A stretch of 54,521 nt of DNA from a virus, in the IMG/VR virus record IMGVR_UViG_3300030202_003460, positions 1 to 54,521 of that record; one strand, written 5' to 3'. A program made the translations under genes and the position numbers. The notes under the pieces are model-generated. The model searched no databases and had not been told where the DNA came from. It saw only the letters and a program-made list of their open reading frames with translations. Shown here piece after piece: positions 40,208 to 49,900 of this stretch. Positions within the stretch are counted from its first letter, which is position 1, and each line of letters starts with the position of its first letter.

Positions 40208-42148
40208 ATGTCAAATGAAATAACAACATATAAAGGAGTCGCTCCAACCGTATTTAAAAAAATTGAGCCTACTGATTATTCTGTAAATCCGTTTGAAGCA
40301 CATAAACAATTTACATTTTATTCTGGAAGTGCTGTATCTGAAAATTATAGTCAATTGCAAGGAATATATGTGGAAGGATTTCCTAATATTTCTAGTAGTA
40401 AACCATTTAATGATGCTATCAATTCCGATGGTTCATATCAATTTGCAATATACAATTCAATTGACCAATTATTTTATAAACGTAAACATGAGCCTTCAAA
40501 AACACATGGGCCAACAGATTTAAATCGATCTCCTAAATTTTTATATGAATCAGCATCTGTATTTAGTATCCCTCAGATTAAAATGGGTGATAGAATAAAA
40601 CCAGCATCATTTACATTAACTAGTTCTTTAGCAGATGATAATATTAAAATTTCCGGAAGTGGCATTAGCGGATTACTTATACCAGGAGAAACATTTTCAC
40701 AAAATGGCAATCCAAGTTTTCAAGGAATAGTAATATCGTCTACTATTTCTCCTATGACATTAACATTTCGTACTGTCACGGGAACATTTGACATTAGTGG
40801 AGATGATATAAATGACGCTTCCGAAGATTTCACTCATCCGTTTTCATATGTAAGTCTGCCTTCGGTAGCACAATATAATTTGCTTTCAGATCGATACTCA
40901 AATATTTATAATAATGATATCAATACAGGTTCATTTCCAGGACAAGAAACTTTTTCTGAAGGATTCAATGAATACTTCGATGAATCTAGATTTAATACTA
41001 GATATCCAAAATCAATAATTGATAGAAACGGAGGAAATAGATTATCATTTCAAACTGGAATATCTGGTTCATATGGCAGTAAATTACCAATTGGTAAATC
41101 TGTTAATTTTAAAGGATCGGGGTATATAGAAACAGATTTGCCTGGCACCTATGATAGATATGAAGATTATGCAATATCATTTTTTATATCTGCGTCGGTA
41201 ACATCTCATAATAAAAAGATGTTAGTATTAGGTAAAGTTTCATCTTCAATTGATTATGTTTATCCATTTAAAATAGAATTAAGTGGTTCAAAACAATTAC
41301 ATTTTTCGGCAGCAGGCGCGACTAATTATATAGCACAAATTACTTCTTCGACAGCAGTAACAAGTTCTTGGCATCATGTTGTATGTCAAAAGTCCGGAAG
41401 CAATTTAGAATTATGGTTAAATGGAATAAAACATTCATCTGGTAGTTTTAATTTATTGAAACATCAATTTAATTCTCCATTTACATCGTCTGCTACAATT
41501 AACAACGATTATGGATTAAAAATAGGTGGCTATGGCTCCGGATTAGAAGGTTATAGTGGATATCTAGATGAAATTAGGATTTTTAATAAGACGTTAACAC
41601 AAGCACATATAAGCACGTTAATGGACCGTAGTGTGAGCGGAGGAGTATTGCAAACTAATAGGGTTGGGAATGTATTTAATAAGCAAGGCTTAATAGTAAT
41701 ATCTAGTCCAGATTATAGATATAATGAATTAATAACTACAAATTATACTGCTAGTTATAAAAGCACAGTTAAATTATATGAACATTCGATACTAGCTCGG
41801 GTTGATGAAAATGATTTTAATATATCACAAAACCCTTCTATTTTAACTGACAATAATATGAATATACAATCTTGGGCAACTGGCAGCGACTTTGTACCTT
41901 ATATTACTACAATAGGATTATATAATGATGTAGGTCAATTATTAGCTATAGGTAAACTAGGCCAGCCGGTAAAAAATAGAAATGACATTGATATGAATTT
42001 TTTAATATCAATTGACTTAGATAAAAATAAACCAGTTAAAAATAATTCAAAATCTCCACCACCACCTCCAGCGACAACAGTTATAACATCAGGTAATTTT
42101 AAAGATATTGCACAAGGAACACAAGTTAAAAATATTGTAACGAGGTAA
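40208..42148 (+). CDS. LamG-domain tail protein, 646 aa
   Basis: Residues about 300-470 form a LamG/concanavalin-like domain: YIETDLPGTYDRYEDYAISF, SSWHHVVCQKSGSNLELWLNG, YSGYLDEIRIFNKTLTQAHI. The C-terminal 80 residues (NISQNPSILTD ... YITTIGLYNDVGQLLAIGKL) match the end of the 38846 protein. A Pro/Ser-rich hinge (SKSPPPPPATT) is near the end. Probably a receptor- or glycan-binding tail component. Confidence 0.75.
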   Translation: MSNEITTYKGVAPTVFKKIEPTDYSVNPFEAHKQFTFYSGSAVSENYSQLQGIYVEGFPNISSSKPFNDAINSDGSYQFAIYNSIDQLFYKRKHEPSKTHGPTDLNRSPKFLYESASVFSIPQIKMGDRIKPASFTLTSSLADDNIKISGSGISGLLIPGETFSQNGNPSFQGIVISSTISPMTLTFRTVTGTFDISGDDINDASEDFTHPFSYVSLPSVAQYNLLSDRYSNIYNNDINTGSFPGQETFSEGFNEYFDESRFNTRYPKSIIDRNGGNRLSFQTGISGSYGSKLPIGKSVNFKGSGYIETDLPGTYDRYEDYAISFFISASVTSHNKKMLVLGKVSSSIDYVYPFKIELSGSKQLHFSAAGATNYIAQITSSTAVTSSWHHVVCQKSGSNLELWLNGIKHSSGSFNLLKHQFNSPFTSSATINNDYGLKIGGYGSGLEGYSGYLDEIRIFNKTLTQAHISTLMDRSVSGGVLQTNRVGNVFNKQGLIVISSPDYRYNELITTNYTASYKSTVKLYEHSILARVDENDFNISQNPSILTDNNMNIQSWATGSDFVPYITTIGLYNDVGQLLAIGKLGQPVKNRNDIDMNFLISIDLDKNKPVKNNSKSPPPPPATTVITSGNFKDIAQGTQVKNIVTR

Positions 42149-42152
42149 TATC

Positions 42153-42698
42153 ATGATAAACTTAAAACATATATTAAATGAAATTGCTGAAGATGAAGCA
42201 ACTAGATTATTACAAAAAATAAAAAATAAAGATTATACATTTTTTAATAGAGGTGATAATGGAAAAGTATATCAATTAAATGGCGAAGATTTATTATTTA
42301 AAATAACTACAGAACCTGATGAAACAGCTGTTGCTGATGTTATTGTTGGAAGGTATGGAGAATTTAATGCATTTATACCAGTACATTATTCAGATAGCGA
42401 ACGTAAAATGTATATCATGAATAAAGCTGAACAATTGGATTCTAAATCTAAACAGCAAATTGAAAATTTTTATGAAAATTATAAAGAATTTGCTAGACAA
42501 CAAGGTGGTGAAACTAGTATATTTGATTATTTAAATGCAGACGGCGCTCGTGATATTGATCCAAAATTTGGAAGCTTTTTAAGAGCATTAGAACAACAAG
42601 TAAAAAAGACAGGAATTGGCGACTTAGATATCTCATTAGACTTTAAACCAGACAATATAATGACATGGAATGGAAATTTAGTCATGATTGATTGGTAA
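42153..42698 (+). CDS. Tagged minimal protein-kinase-like protein, 181 aa
   Basis: It begins MINLKHILNE (tag, L-N-E site). A kinase pattern follows: Gly-rich loop RGDNGKVY (33-40), a lysine in LLFKI (K50), catalytic loop LDFKPDN (D163, K165, N168) and VMIDW (D180 at the DFG position). The chain stops one residue after D180, so the activation loop and C-lobe helices are absent. It may need a partner, be a pseudokinase, or be an antibiotic-kinase-like minimal fold. The intact motifs argue against random similarity. Confidence 0.7.
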   Translation: MINLKHILNEIAEDEATRLLQKIKNKDYTFFNRGDNGKVYQLNGEDLLFKITTEPDETAVADVIVGRYGEFNAFIPVHYSDSERKMYIMNKAEQLDSKSKQQIENFYENYKEFARQQGGETSIFDYLNADGARDIDPKFGSFLRALEQQVKKTGIGDLDISLDFKPDNIMTWNGNLVMIDW

Positions 42699-42701
42699 GA
42701 T

Positions 42702-42714
42702 ATATTTATATAAA
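42702..42714 (+). promoter_or_regulatory. Late-promoter motif abutting a start codon
   Basis: ATATTTATATAAA sits directly before the ATG at 42715, 3 nt after the kinase stop. Confidence 0.5.
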
Positions 42715-43896
42715 ATGAAGACATTAAAACAAATAATATTAGACGAAAGTGCTGCTGGTAATGCTTATAGCACAATGAATGCGAAACAGTTTGAAAAATA
42801 TTTAAAAAATAATGAACTAGAATTATTACAAGTTTTTAATGGTAGAGAAGATTTATATCAAGTATATATATTTACGCCTCCAAAACAAGGGAAAATGAAA
42901 GATGGCGACAAAAAATTATTTCCTGTAAATTATCCTAAAATGGATAATTTAAAAAATTTAAGAATTGATTTTGGTATAGCTTTTGACCTTACTACTAGAT
43001 TAAATGATCCTACTTTGTCGAATATTGCATTAGTAGAACCTTATAAAGGAAAGAAATGGTTAGTTATAATATTAAAAAAAGATTTTGTTGACAATATAAC
43101 TGCATTATCATCTAAATTTAGATCGGATACAAAATTACCTTCATCAGGAAAATTTACATATTATGGATTAGATGCAATTAAAAATGCAGTAAAAGATCTT
43201 AGATCTTCTGAAAAAGAAAAACAAGTTAAAGCTGATGCAATAGAAAAAAACAATAAAAAATGGATGGAATGGATTCCATTTTCTGCAGTAGATGTAAAGC
43301 TAGACGCCTATAAACCGATAGTTAATAAAATACGTCAATTAGTTGGATTGCCTGAAGGAAGTGATTTATTTGATAAAGATTTAGAAACAGTTTTGAAAGC
43401 GTGGCAAAAAAAGAGGAAGATTCCAGTTACCGGTGTATGGGATGATGCTAGTGAAACAGCTGCAGAAAAATTATTAACAACTGATGGGTTTTATGTAAGC
43501 TATGCTGATTATGAAGAAGGTGAAAGAGTTATAACAGCATTATCAAAAGAAGAAATTAAAAAAGCTTTAGGCACAGAAGAACCAGAACCGGAAGAAACAG
43601 AAACTATAACTAATAATGAAGACGCAATGCCATTTCGAAATGTTACTGAAATTAATTCATTTCGAAATTGGGTTAGAATGAATACAGATTTTAATCAAGA
43701 TCGAACAGGTGATTCTATATTAGATGCTACTGGTGATATGTCTAGTGTTGTGGAAGATGCATGGGCCGAACATGGCGAAGCTTATATGAACGATAAAGAA
43801 AACGGATATAAACAAGAAGATCCTCCTGAAGCAGTAACTGAGCCAGAGGATGGAGAAAAGAATAACAAGAAGAAGAGGAAGAATGACCGAGGTTAA
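42715..43896 (+). CDS. Tagged protein with peptidoglycan-binding-1 domain, 393 aa
   Basis: It begins MKTLKQIILDE (tag variant, L-D-E site). I use ATG 42715 because an upstream in-frame ATG (42688) lies in the kinase gene. Residues about 200-256 show the PG_binding_1 pattern: IVNKIRQLVGLPEGSDLFD, ETVLKAWQKKRKIPVTGVWD then SETAAEKLL. The N-terminal 190 residues are of unknown fold. The C-terminus is acidic, then very basic (KNNKKKRKND). A wall-binding module on a packaged-type protein is notable. Confidence 0.7.
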   Translation: MKTLKQIILDESAAGNAYSTMNAKQFEKYLKNNELELLQVFNGREDLYQVYIFTPPKQGKMKDGDKKLFPVNYPKMDNLKNLRIDFGIAFDLTTRLNDPTLSNIALVEPYKGKKWLVIILKKDFVDNITALSSKFRSDTKLPSSGKFTYYGLDAIKNAVKDLRSSEKEKQVKADAIEKNNKKWMEWIPFSAVDVKLDAYKPIVNKIRQLVGLPEGSDLFDKDLETVLKAWQKKRKIPVTGVWDDASETAAEKLLTTDGFYVSYADYEEGERVITALSKEEIKKALGTEEPEPEETETITNNEDAMPFRNVTEINSFRNWVRMNTDFNQDRTGDSILDATGDMSSVVEDAWAEHGEAYMNDKENGYKQEDPPEAVTEPEDGEKNNKKKRKNDRG

Positions 43897-43906
43897 GGAT
43901 ATTAAT

Positions 43907-45307
43907 ATGAAATTAACAAATATAGCTAGAAAAATATTACAGGAAGCAGATGCTCCAATCAGCCTGCCACAATTAAAGAAGTATAATAATAGCAATATGA
44001 CATGGAAGATCCAATTGGCTTCAACGGGAAAAACATTTTATTTTCCAGGAGGTGAAAATGCTAAATTTCAAATACAATTAGATAAATATGATCATGAGAT
44101 TCCTTCAGGTGGATCGATAGACTTATTAGCTTGGGAGATACTGGAAGCTGCTAAAGCTTTTGCTGAAGATGTAGACGATATTATAGCTAATGATTTTTAT
44201 TCTGCAATGGATTATTTATTGAGTCCATCAGGCTTTAAATCATCGATAAAAAGTATTACTCCAAGCGTAGGGCAAAACCAGGCATTATTACGTGGTTCAG
44301 ACGATATTATATATCTAACAAATTATCCGAAACTTGGCGATCGAACGGAATGGACAGATGTTAACTGGGCAACAGATTATGATGAAAAAGCTATTTGGGA
44401 TGCATCAGTTTATATTGGAGATAAAAATGAAAATTGGTTTAATACAAATTTCAAAATATCACAACAAACTCAACAAAAAAAAATTAGTACGCCGCAACGT
44501 ATGGATCAAGTTGCAGTAAGAGTTATAGTATCAGCAAATCCAAAGACTGCAACATTTCCTGGTAATTTAGCAAATTTAATTGGAGTAGGCGCCGGTGGAT
44601 TTAATGCTGCGAAATTCGAAAATGTTTTAAATTCGACTGTAGGAATAAACTCATTAAATGATTATCAAGCGGTTGATGCAATTATTAAAAAAGTTGCTGA
44701 AAAACATAAAAGCCAAGAATCAGGACCAACTGATTTTTTCTTTATTAGAAATGGTAATGTATATTTGAAACAATGGGATTCTGCAGAAGATTCTTTACGA
44801 TCTTCTATATCAAGCGGTAATCGTGCAAGTGGAAAAATGACATTTGATCTTGAAAAATGGCAAAGTGGAGAATCAACTGAATATAGTATCTTAAGATCTA
44901 TAGCTCCTAATTGGATTTCTGGAGATTTTGATGGATCTGGGGATATGGATAAGGCTATTCGTTGGGCAATAATAACAGATAGTATGATAAATACGGAAGC
45001 AGTTACTAAAAATGGTATACTCAATTTTATTTATCAAACCAATCCGCCGAATTTTACTGAACAAGTTGGAGAATTTCCAAATGATACTACCACTACTTCT
45101 GCAGCTAGAGATGGAATCTTAATGTCTTTATTAGAAAATGATATAGCTACATATAATCGAGACACTAATCAAATTATTTTACCATTTAATAACAATGTTG
45201 TAAAATTTCATCAAGATTTAGATAAATTACAAACATGGCCTTCTCAAGATTTAGGTCGTGTTCCAGATCCTAATACAAATTCTGAAGAAGAAGGATCTGT
45301 AGAATAA
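43907..45307 (+). CDS. Unknown protein with targeting-like N-terminus, 466 aa
   Basis: The chosen start, ATG 43907, gives MKLTNIARKILQE, an amphipathic helix with an L-Q-E site, like the tagged family. ATG 43883 is an alternative overlapping the previous gene. The body is mixed alpha/beta, with a Gly-rich middle (LIGVGAGGFNAAKFENVL) and FDGSGDMDKAIRWAI, and ends in acidic residues. No family recognised. Confidence 0.65.
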   Translation: MKLTNIARKILQEADAPISLPQLKKYNNSNMTWKIQLASTGKTFYFPGGENAKFQIQLDKYDHEIPSGGSIDLLAWEILEAAKAFAEDVDDIIANDFYSAMDYLLSPSGFKSSIKSITPSVGQNQALLRGSDDIIYLTNYPKLGDRTEWTDVNWATDYDEKAIWDASVYIGDKNENWFNTNFKISQQTQQKKISTPQRMDQVAVRVIVSANPKTATFPGNLANLIGVGAGGFNAAKFENVLNSTVGINSLNDYQAVDAIIKKVAEKHKSQESGPTDFFFIRNGNVYLKQWDSAEDSLRSSISSGNRASGKMTFDLEKWQSGESTEYSILRSIAPNWISGDFDGSGDMDKAIRWAIITDSMINTEAVTKNGILNFIYQTNPPNFTEQVGEFPNDTTTTSAARDGILMSLLENDIATYNRDTNQIILPFNNNVVKFHQDLDKLQTWPSQDLGRVPDPNTNSEEEGSVE

Positions 45308-45320
45308 AAAGAAAAAAGTT

Positions 45321-45800
45321 ATGAAAAAAAATCATTGGCATACCGCCGGTAGTAAACAACGCCAAGCGGCATATAAATACGGTTATAGATCTGGATTAGA
45401 ATTAAAAGTAGCAGATCAAATAAAAGAAGCAAAATATCCTGTAAATTATGAAACGGAGACATTACAATATGTAGTGCCACAAAAAAATTCAAAATATACA
45501 CCGGATTTTATTTTCACAAAAAAAGATGGCAATACCATGTATATCGAAACTAAAGGCAGATGGACTAGTACTGATCGACAAAAAATGAAAAATATATTAG
45601 CTTCTAATCCTGATATAGATTTAAGAATAATATTTCAAAACCCCAATCAAAAAATATCAAAAGGATCTAAAACAACATATGAAGCTTATGCTTTGAAAAT
45701 TGGCATTAAATATGTTGCTAAGAAAGATATGCCGCCGGAATGGTTGGCCGAATGTTGCAAAGTCGACGAAAAGCCAAATGTAATCAAGTTTTTTGGTTAA
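45321..45800 (+). CDS. Endonuclease I-like Holliday-junction resolvase (T7 gp3 type)
   Basis: 159 aa, close to T7 endonuclease I in size and layout. YRSGLE (E27), YTPDF (D62), IETKG (E76, K78) provide the metal-binding catalytic set. LRIIFQNPNQKISKGSKTTY and PPEWLAE follow as in the family. It cuts branched DNA, here probably resolving concatemers before packaging. T4 uses endonuclease VII (gp49) for this, so this phage may have replaced it. Confidence 0.9.
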   Translation: MKKNHWHTAGSKQRQAAYKYGYRSGLELKVADQIKEAKYPVNYETETLQYVVPQKNSKYTPDFIFTKKDGNTMYIETKGRWTSTDRQKMKNILASNPDIDLRIIFQNPNQKISKGSKTTYEAYALKIGIKYVAKKDMPPEWLAECCKVDEKPNVIKFFG

Positions 45801-45987
45801 TGGTTGGATAATTGAAAAATAATCATTATTTTCTTAATGTATTTAATATAAAGATGAAATCTTTTAATATAATTTATTATTATTAAATGATGATTCGTTA
45901 GACTATTTAATGTAATGAATGTGTCTAACCAGTATAATATAAAGCCTATACTTTTGATTTCTAACTAAATTTACTTATAATATATAT
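45801..45987 (+). other. AT-rich non-coding gap before the primase, with hairpin
   Basis: Contains GTTAGAC (45897-45903) and GTCTAAC (45923-45929), a 7-bp inverted repeat with a 19-nt loop, and AAAGAT-GAA-ATCTTT near 45851. No gene fits. It may be a regulatory or origin-type region, but nothing decisive is seen. Confidence 0.4.
45953..45981 (+). promoter_or_regulatory. Sigma-70-like promoter before the primase
   Basis: TTTGAT, 17-nt spacer, TATAAT (or TTGATT with 16 nt). The ATG at 45988 follows after 6 nt, so the leader would be very short or absent. Confidence 0.4.
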
Positions 45988-46935
45988 ATGAAGAATCTTA
46001 AGTTACTTCAATTACTAGAATCTACATTAGGTAAAGGTAAACCAACATCAGGCGATAATATAGCATTTTTCTCCCCGTTTACTTCACATTATAAACCTAA
46101 ATTAGAAATTGATATTAATACTGACAGCGAAGGCCAGAATCCATGGCACTGTTGGATATCCAATAAAAAAGGCAGATCTATACATTCTTTATTTAAGCAA
46201 TTAAAATTATCTCAAGATAAATTTGATAAACTAAGTAAAATAATTGAAAGATCTAAGTATAGAAATAACTCTCAAGATAAAAATCAAATTGAAGAGGTAA
46301 TACAATTACCAGAAGATTATAGGCCGTTATGGCTAAAAAGAACATCCCCTGATTATCGAAATGCAATGCATTATTTAAAAGGTCGTGGAATATCAATATT
46401 TGATATAATTCGATACAGAATAGGATATGCTGAGAATGGTCCATATTCTGGAAAAATAATTATTCCAAGTTATGACTGCGAAGGACAATTAAATTATTTT
46501 GTATCAAGAGCATTTTATGAACATGATTCATATAAACACAAGAATCCAAAAGTATCAAAAGATATTATAGGATTTGATATGTTAATTAATTGGAATGAAC
46601 CTATTATATTATGTGAAGGCGCTTTTGATGCTATTACAATTAAAAGAAATGCAATACCATTATTTGGTAAAATGATTAATCCTAATCTTCGAATAAAAAT
46701 TATCGAAGAGGGAGTAAAAGAAATCTATATATGTTTAGATCAAGATGCAATAAAAAATGCAAAGCATATAGCTCATACATTTCTGACCGAAGGTATAAAA
46801 GTACATTTAGTTAAATTAGATGATCATGATCCTAACGAATTAGGATATGAAAAAATTACTGAAAAAATTCAAGACACATATCAATTTTCTTTTGAAGAAT
46901 TGATGCAAATGGAAATAAATTCATTATGGAAATAA
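45988..46935 (+). CDS. 61: DNA primase subunit, gp61-like (TOPRIM)
   Basis: 315 aa, similar to T4 gp61 (about 340). A TOPRIM core has PIILCEGAFDAITI (catalytic Glu) and YICLDQDA (the D-x-D motif), with PSYDCEGQLNYFVSRAF upstream. It makes RNA primers for lagging-strand synthesis with the gp41 helicase, which is not in this window. The N-terminus LLQLLESTLG superficially resembles the targeting tag but is probably coincidence. It overlaps the next gene by 10 nt. Confidence 0.85.
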   Translation: MKNLKLLQLLESTLGKGKPTSGDNIAFFSPFTSHYKPKLEIDINTDSEGQNPWHCWISNKKGRSIHSLFKQLKLSQDKFDKLSKIIERSKYRNNSQDKNQIEEVIQLPEDYRPLWLKRTSPDYRNAMHYLKGRGISIFDIIRYRIGYAENGPYSGKIIIPSYDCEGQLNYFVSRAFYEHDSYKHKNPKVSKDIIGFDMLINWNEPIILCEGAFDAITIKRNAIPLFGKMINPNLRIKIIEEGVKEIYICLDQDAIKNAKHIAHTFLTEGIKVHLVKLDDHDPNELGYEKITEKIQDTYQFSFEELMQMEINSLWK

Positions 46936-49900
46936 AAACAATAAAAACTAATATTACAGCTGTTGATAAGATATTTCATATATCTGATATACATATTCGT
47001 ACATTGAAACGACACAAAGAATATCAAGAAGTATTTGACAATTTATTTTTACATATAGCTCAACATGCAACGGACCAAAGTATTTGTGTATTAACAGGCG
47101 ATATAGTACACTCTAAACTAGATATGTCACCAGAATTAATTAACATGTTAACAAAATTCTTTAATGGATTTCAAATACCTACAATTGTTATATTAGGTAA
47201 TCATGATATGAATTTAAATAATTTGTATAGATTAGACGCAATATCTCCAATATTGGACGTTATTAATAATGATAATATTCATTTTATAAAAGATAATGGC
47301 TTATTTAGTTTTTCCAATATTATATTTAATCATATGGCAGTTGACGTTGCTCCAAAAGATTATATTAAAGCAAAAGATTTTGAAGGACATTATAAAATAG
47401 CATTACATCATGGAGCTGTACATAGTGCTAAAACTGATATAGGGTTTCAAATTTCAAATGAAAATGTTACTACCGAATTATTTCAAGGACATGATTTAAC
47501 ATTACTAGGCGATATACACAAACCTGCACAATTCTTAAACGAAGAAAAAACAATTGGATATCCTGGATCATTAATTCAACAAAACCATGGAGAAGCACTT
47601 GATCATGGCATATTAATATGGGATCTACCAGATAAGTCCGCAGAATTTGTTGAAATTCCAAATGAATATGGATATGTTACTTTTGAAGTAGAAAACGCAA
47701 AAATTATAAAATCCCCACACCGTGTACCAAATAAACCTAGAGTTAGAATTAAATTTGCTGATACTGATGCATCAGATATTAAAAAATTAATTGCAACAAT
47801 TCGAAAAAAATATAAAGTACAAGATATATCTATACAACGAACTGCTAATCATATTGAGAGTAATCAAAATGGATCAATATCAATTGGTAATGTTAGAGAT
47901 GTAGAATATCAAAATAATTTAATAACACAATTTATTGAAGAAAATCATCCTGACGCAGATAAAAAAGAATTAGACGCTATACGACATATTAATAGAACTA
48001 TTAACTCAAAGTTACCTATATTAGATTCAGTTAGAAATGTAACATGGTACCCAGTGTCTTTTGAGTTTGATAACATGTTTTCATATGGGGAAAGAAATAA
48101 AGTAGATTTCTCTAAATTATCTGATGTCATAGGATTATTTGCTGCAAATGCATCTGGTAAATCATCATTATTAGATTCTATAATATATACAATATTCGAT
48201 AAATGTAGTAAAACTAGTAAATCAAAAGAAGTTTTAAATAATAAAAAATCTACATTTAAAGGCATTTTTAAATTTAAATTAAATAATAAATTATATACAA
48301 TTGAACGTGAAGGTATAACATTAAAACATGGCCATGTTAAAGTAAATGTTAATTTTTATAATGAAGATGAAAATTTAAACGGAGAAGAACGTAGTGATAC
48401 AAATAAAAGTATACGAAGATATCTAGGAACATATGATGATTTTATTTTAACTGCATTTTCATTACAAGCTGATAATAATAATTTTATAGAAAAGTCTCAG
48501 AGAGAAAGAAAAGATTTACTATCACAATTTCTAGACACTACAGTTTTTGAACAACTTTATAATCTAGCTTCAGAGGAAATAAAAGAAACTGCAGGTAAAT
48601 TAAAAGAATATAAGAAAACAGACTTTGGATCTATAATAAAAGAATCAGATGATATTATTATTGCAAATCAAGATACAATAATTGAATTAGAAAAAAATGA
48701 CAATGAATTACAAGATTCTAGAAATAACTTACAGAATGGTATAGTTGATTTAATTGAATCAAAACAACCAATGTCATATGACGGACCTAATATTGAAGAT
48801 TTAGAAGATACTCAAACAAATCTTGAAGAAGCTATAGAAGAATTACAAAATAATATAGAAGAACATGAATCTACAATTGATACATTAAATAGTCAATGTA
48901 AATATGGCACAGACTATGACTTTCAATCAGATTTAAATGTTCGTAACATAAAAAAAGATAATATTAATAAGTCTATAGGAGAATCTACTAGATGGATACA
49001 TAGACATCAAGCGGAGCTTATATATTTACAAGAAAAAATAGATAATTTAAAAGATCATGAATATGATCCAGAATGTAAATATTGTGTATCAAATATATTT
49101 GTACAAGAAGCTAAAGAAGCAGAAAAACAAATTCCTATAGAAGAAAAAAACTTATTAAAAGAAGAACAAATTTTGAGATCTTCTAAAATGAAATTAAATA
49201 TTATACAAGACGAAATAGATAAAATTCAAGAAAAACAAGATCTTAGAAATACATTAGATAAACAAGAATTACAATTACAGATATTTGAAAGTGATATGCA
49301 AACAAAAGAATCTGAATTAGAAACATGTTTAGAAAGACAAGAATTATTTAGAAAAAATGAGTCTGCAATTATACATAATAAGTCTATAGATGAAAAAATA
49401 TCAAACAAAAAGAAATTAATATCAGATATTGTATCCACATTAAAAACAATTACAGATGCAATTAAATCAAATCATGGAGAAATTGAAGTAGCTAAAACTA
49501 AAAAGAAAACAGCATTAGAACAATTAGACACATATAAACAACTCGAAACAGAATATAAAGCATATGAATATTATTTAAAATCTGTAAAAAGAGATGGCGT
49601 TCCATATGAATTAATTAAAAAAGCATTACCAAAAATTGAAACAGAAATTAACAATGTTTTAAATCAAGTTGTAGATTTTAATATGGTATTAAATACAGAC
49701 GGTAAAAATATTAATGGTTACATTATATATGACGAAGATAATTATTGGCCATTAGAATTAACATCTGGAATGGAGCGATTTATTTCTTCATTAGCTATTC
49801 GTGTAGCTTTAATTAATGTGTCAGCTTTACCAAGGCCTAATTTTATAGCTATCGATGAAGGCTGGGGTAGTTTAGATCAAGAACACATATCAGCAGTAAC

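Noticed and set aside
45801-45987. tRNA gene in the gap before the primase
   Set aside because: No cloverleaf or TTCGA-type arm could be built from the sequence.
45988-46020. Primase N-terminus as a member of the capsid tag family
   Set aside because: LLQLLESTLG only loosely fits. A replication primase is not expected in the capsid, and its N-terminus is probably the usual start helix.
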